Shown in pieces: positions 5,822-6,064 of a stretch of 6,064 bases of DNA; the stretch's first letter is position 1; every line of letters starts with the position of its first letter. Location: contig QNDZ01000103.1 in assembly GCA_003646055.1 (NCBI GenBank), positions 1 through 6,064 on the forward strand. The letters run 5' to 3'. This DNA is from a bacterium (GTDB lineage: Bacteria > Hydrothermota > UBA3072 > B12-G15). The notes below the pieces were generated by a model. The model worked only from the letters and a program-made list of their open reading frames with translations, ran no database searches and was not told the origin of the DNA. A program made the position numbers and the translations under genes.

Positions 5822-6064
5822 TTACATCTCTATTGTGAATGCACCTGATACAGGAACAGATTCATTCCCATCTGTGTCTATGATTGAAGCAGTCCATAGA
5901 TACTCACCTGGCACAAGTGGCAGGTATATCTTTCCTCCTGATGTGAGAATATCAATAAGAACCTTTCCACCCTCTGAACCACCCTCTCTCACTATTAAAT
6001 GGTAGAGTTTAATCCCTTCATAATTGCCAAAGTCAAAGGTCACACCAAAGGATGATTTTATGTC
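5822..6064 (-). CDS. C-terminal fragment of a protein with a fibronectin-III-like end (5' part beyond the window)
   Basis: Eighty residues are visible, ending in TAA at 5824-5822 read on the - strand. The frame runs open through the right edge. A GTG at 6043-6041 could be read as a start, but no Shine-Dalgarno sequence precedes it and the frame continues upstream with ordinary codons, so this is taken as the tail of a longer gene. The last ~35 residues (LVPGEYLWTASIIDTDGNES, then a short strand ending in FTI) have the strand pattern of a fibronectin-III or similar beta-sandwich repeat as found at the C-terminus of secreted or surface proteins. The fragment is too short to name a family. Its stop codon touches the galT stop with no base between them, so the two genes converge. 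Confidence 0.7.
   Translation of the reverse strand, partial: DIKSSFGVTFDFGNYEGIKLYHLIVREGGSEGGKVLIDILTSGGKIYLPLVPGEYLWTASIIDTDGNESVPVSGAFTIEM

Noticed and set aside
5967..5987. Direct repeat CCACCCTCT, two copies 12 bases apart
   Set aside because: It only reflects the repeated codons for the short EGGSEGG run in the - strand protein; two copies are not evidence of a functional repeat.
5822..6043. A complete small - strand gene starting at a GTG (6043-6041)
   Set aside because: No Shine-Dalgarno sequence precedes the GTG, and the frame stays open to the window edge. The visible part looks like the end of a beta-sandwich domain, so a longer gene is more likely.

Overview
The window is 6,064 bases of gene-dense bacterial DNA with almost no intergenic space. 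It holds six genes on the + strand, the first cut by the left edge, and the tail of one gene on the - strand, cut by the right edge. No rRNA, tRNA, CRISPR array, insertion sequence or long repeat is visible. By eye the GC content is moderate to low. Arginine is written almost entirely with AGA/AGG, isoleucine often with ATA, and the proteins are rich in Lys/Glu. With the compact overlapping genes and the style of the histidine kinase, receiver and GalT proteins, this suggests a thermophilic bacterium of a deep or poorly cultured lineage. I cannot name the phylum from the sequence alone.

Layout. Positions 3-1331 hold the C-terminal part of an APC-family amino-acid/polyamine-type permease fused to a PTS EIIA (fructose/mannitol/Ntr type) domain. 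Positions 1328-1957 hold a membrane-anchored DUF4230 protein of unknown function. Positions 1976-3298 hold a soluble GAF-HisKA-HATPase sensor kinase, and 3291-3647 a stand-alone receiver domain. Positions 3640-4824 hold GlgC (glucose-1-phosphate adenylyltransferase). Positions 4817-5821 hold a GalT-family nucleotidylyltransferase. A convergent - strand gene (5822-6064), whose visible end looks like a fibronectin-III or similar beta-sandwich, abuts the galT stop codon with no base between them.

How the genes may work together. The four genes from the kinase to GalT are joined by three successive 8-base start/stop overlaps, so they are almost certainly co-transcribed and translationally coupled. 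The permease and DUF4230 genes share a 4-base overlap. The only gap in the run is 18 bases before the kinase; it carries a possible promoter placed as for a leaderless message. The set pairs a cytosolic two-component pair and a PTS-responsive permease with the enzyme that makes ADP-glucose. The GalT homologue looks like the COG1085/plant ADP-glucose phosphorylase branch, so it may break down ADP-glucose rather than serve galactose metabolism. The best candidate for something new here is this possible ADP-glucose make/break pair under two-component control, together with the transporter-EIIA fusion. Both are hypotheses from sequence reading.
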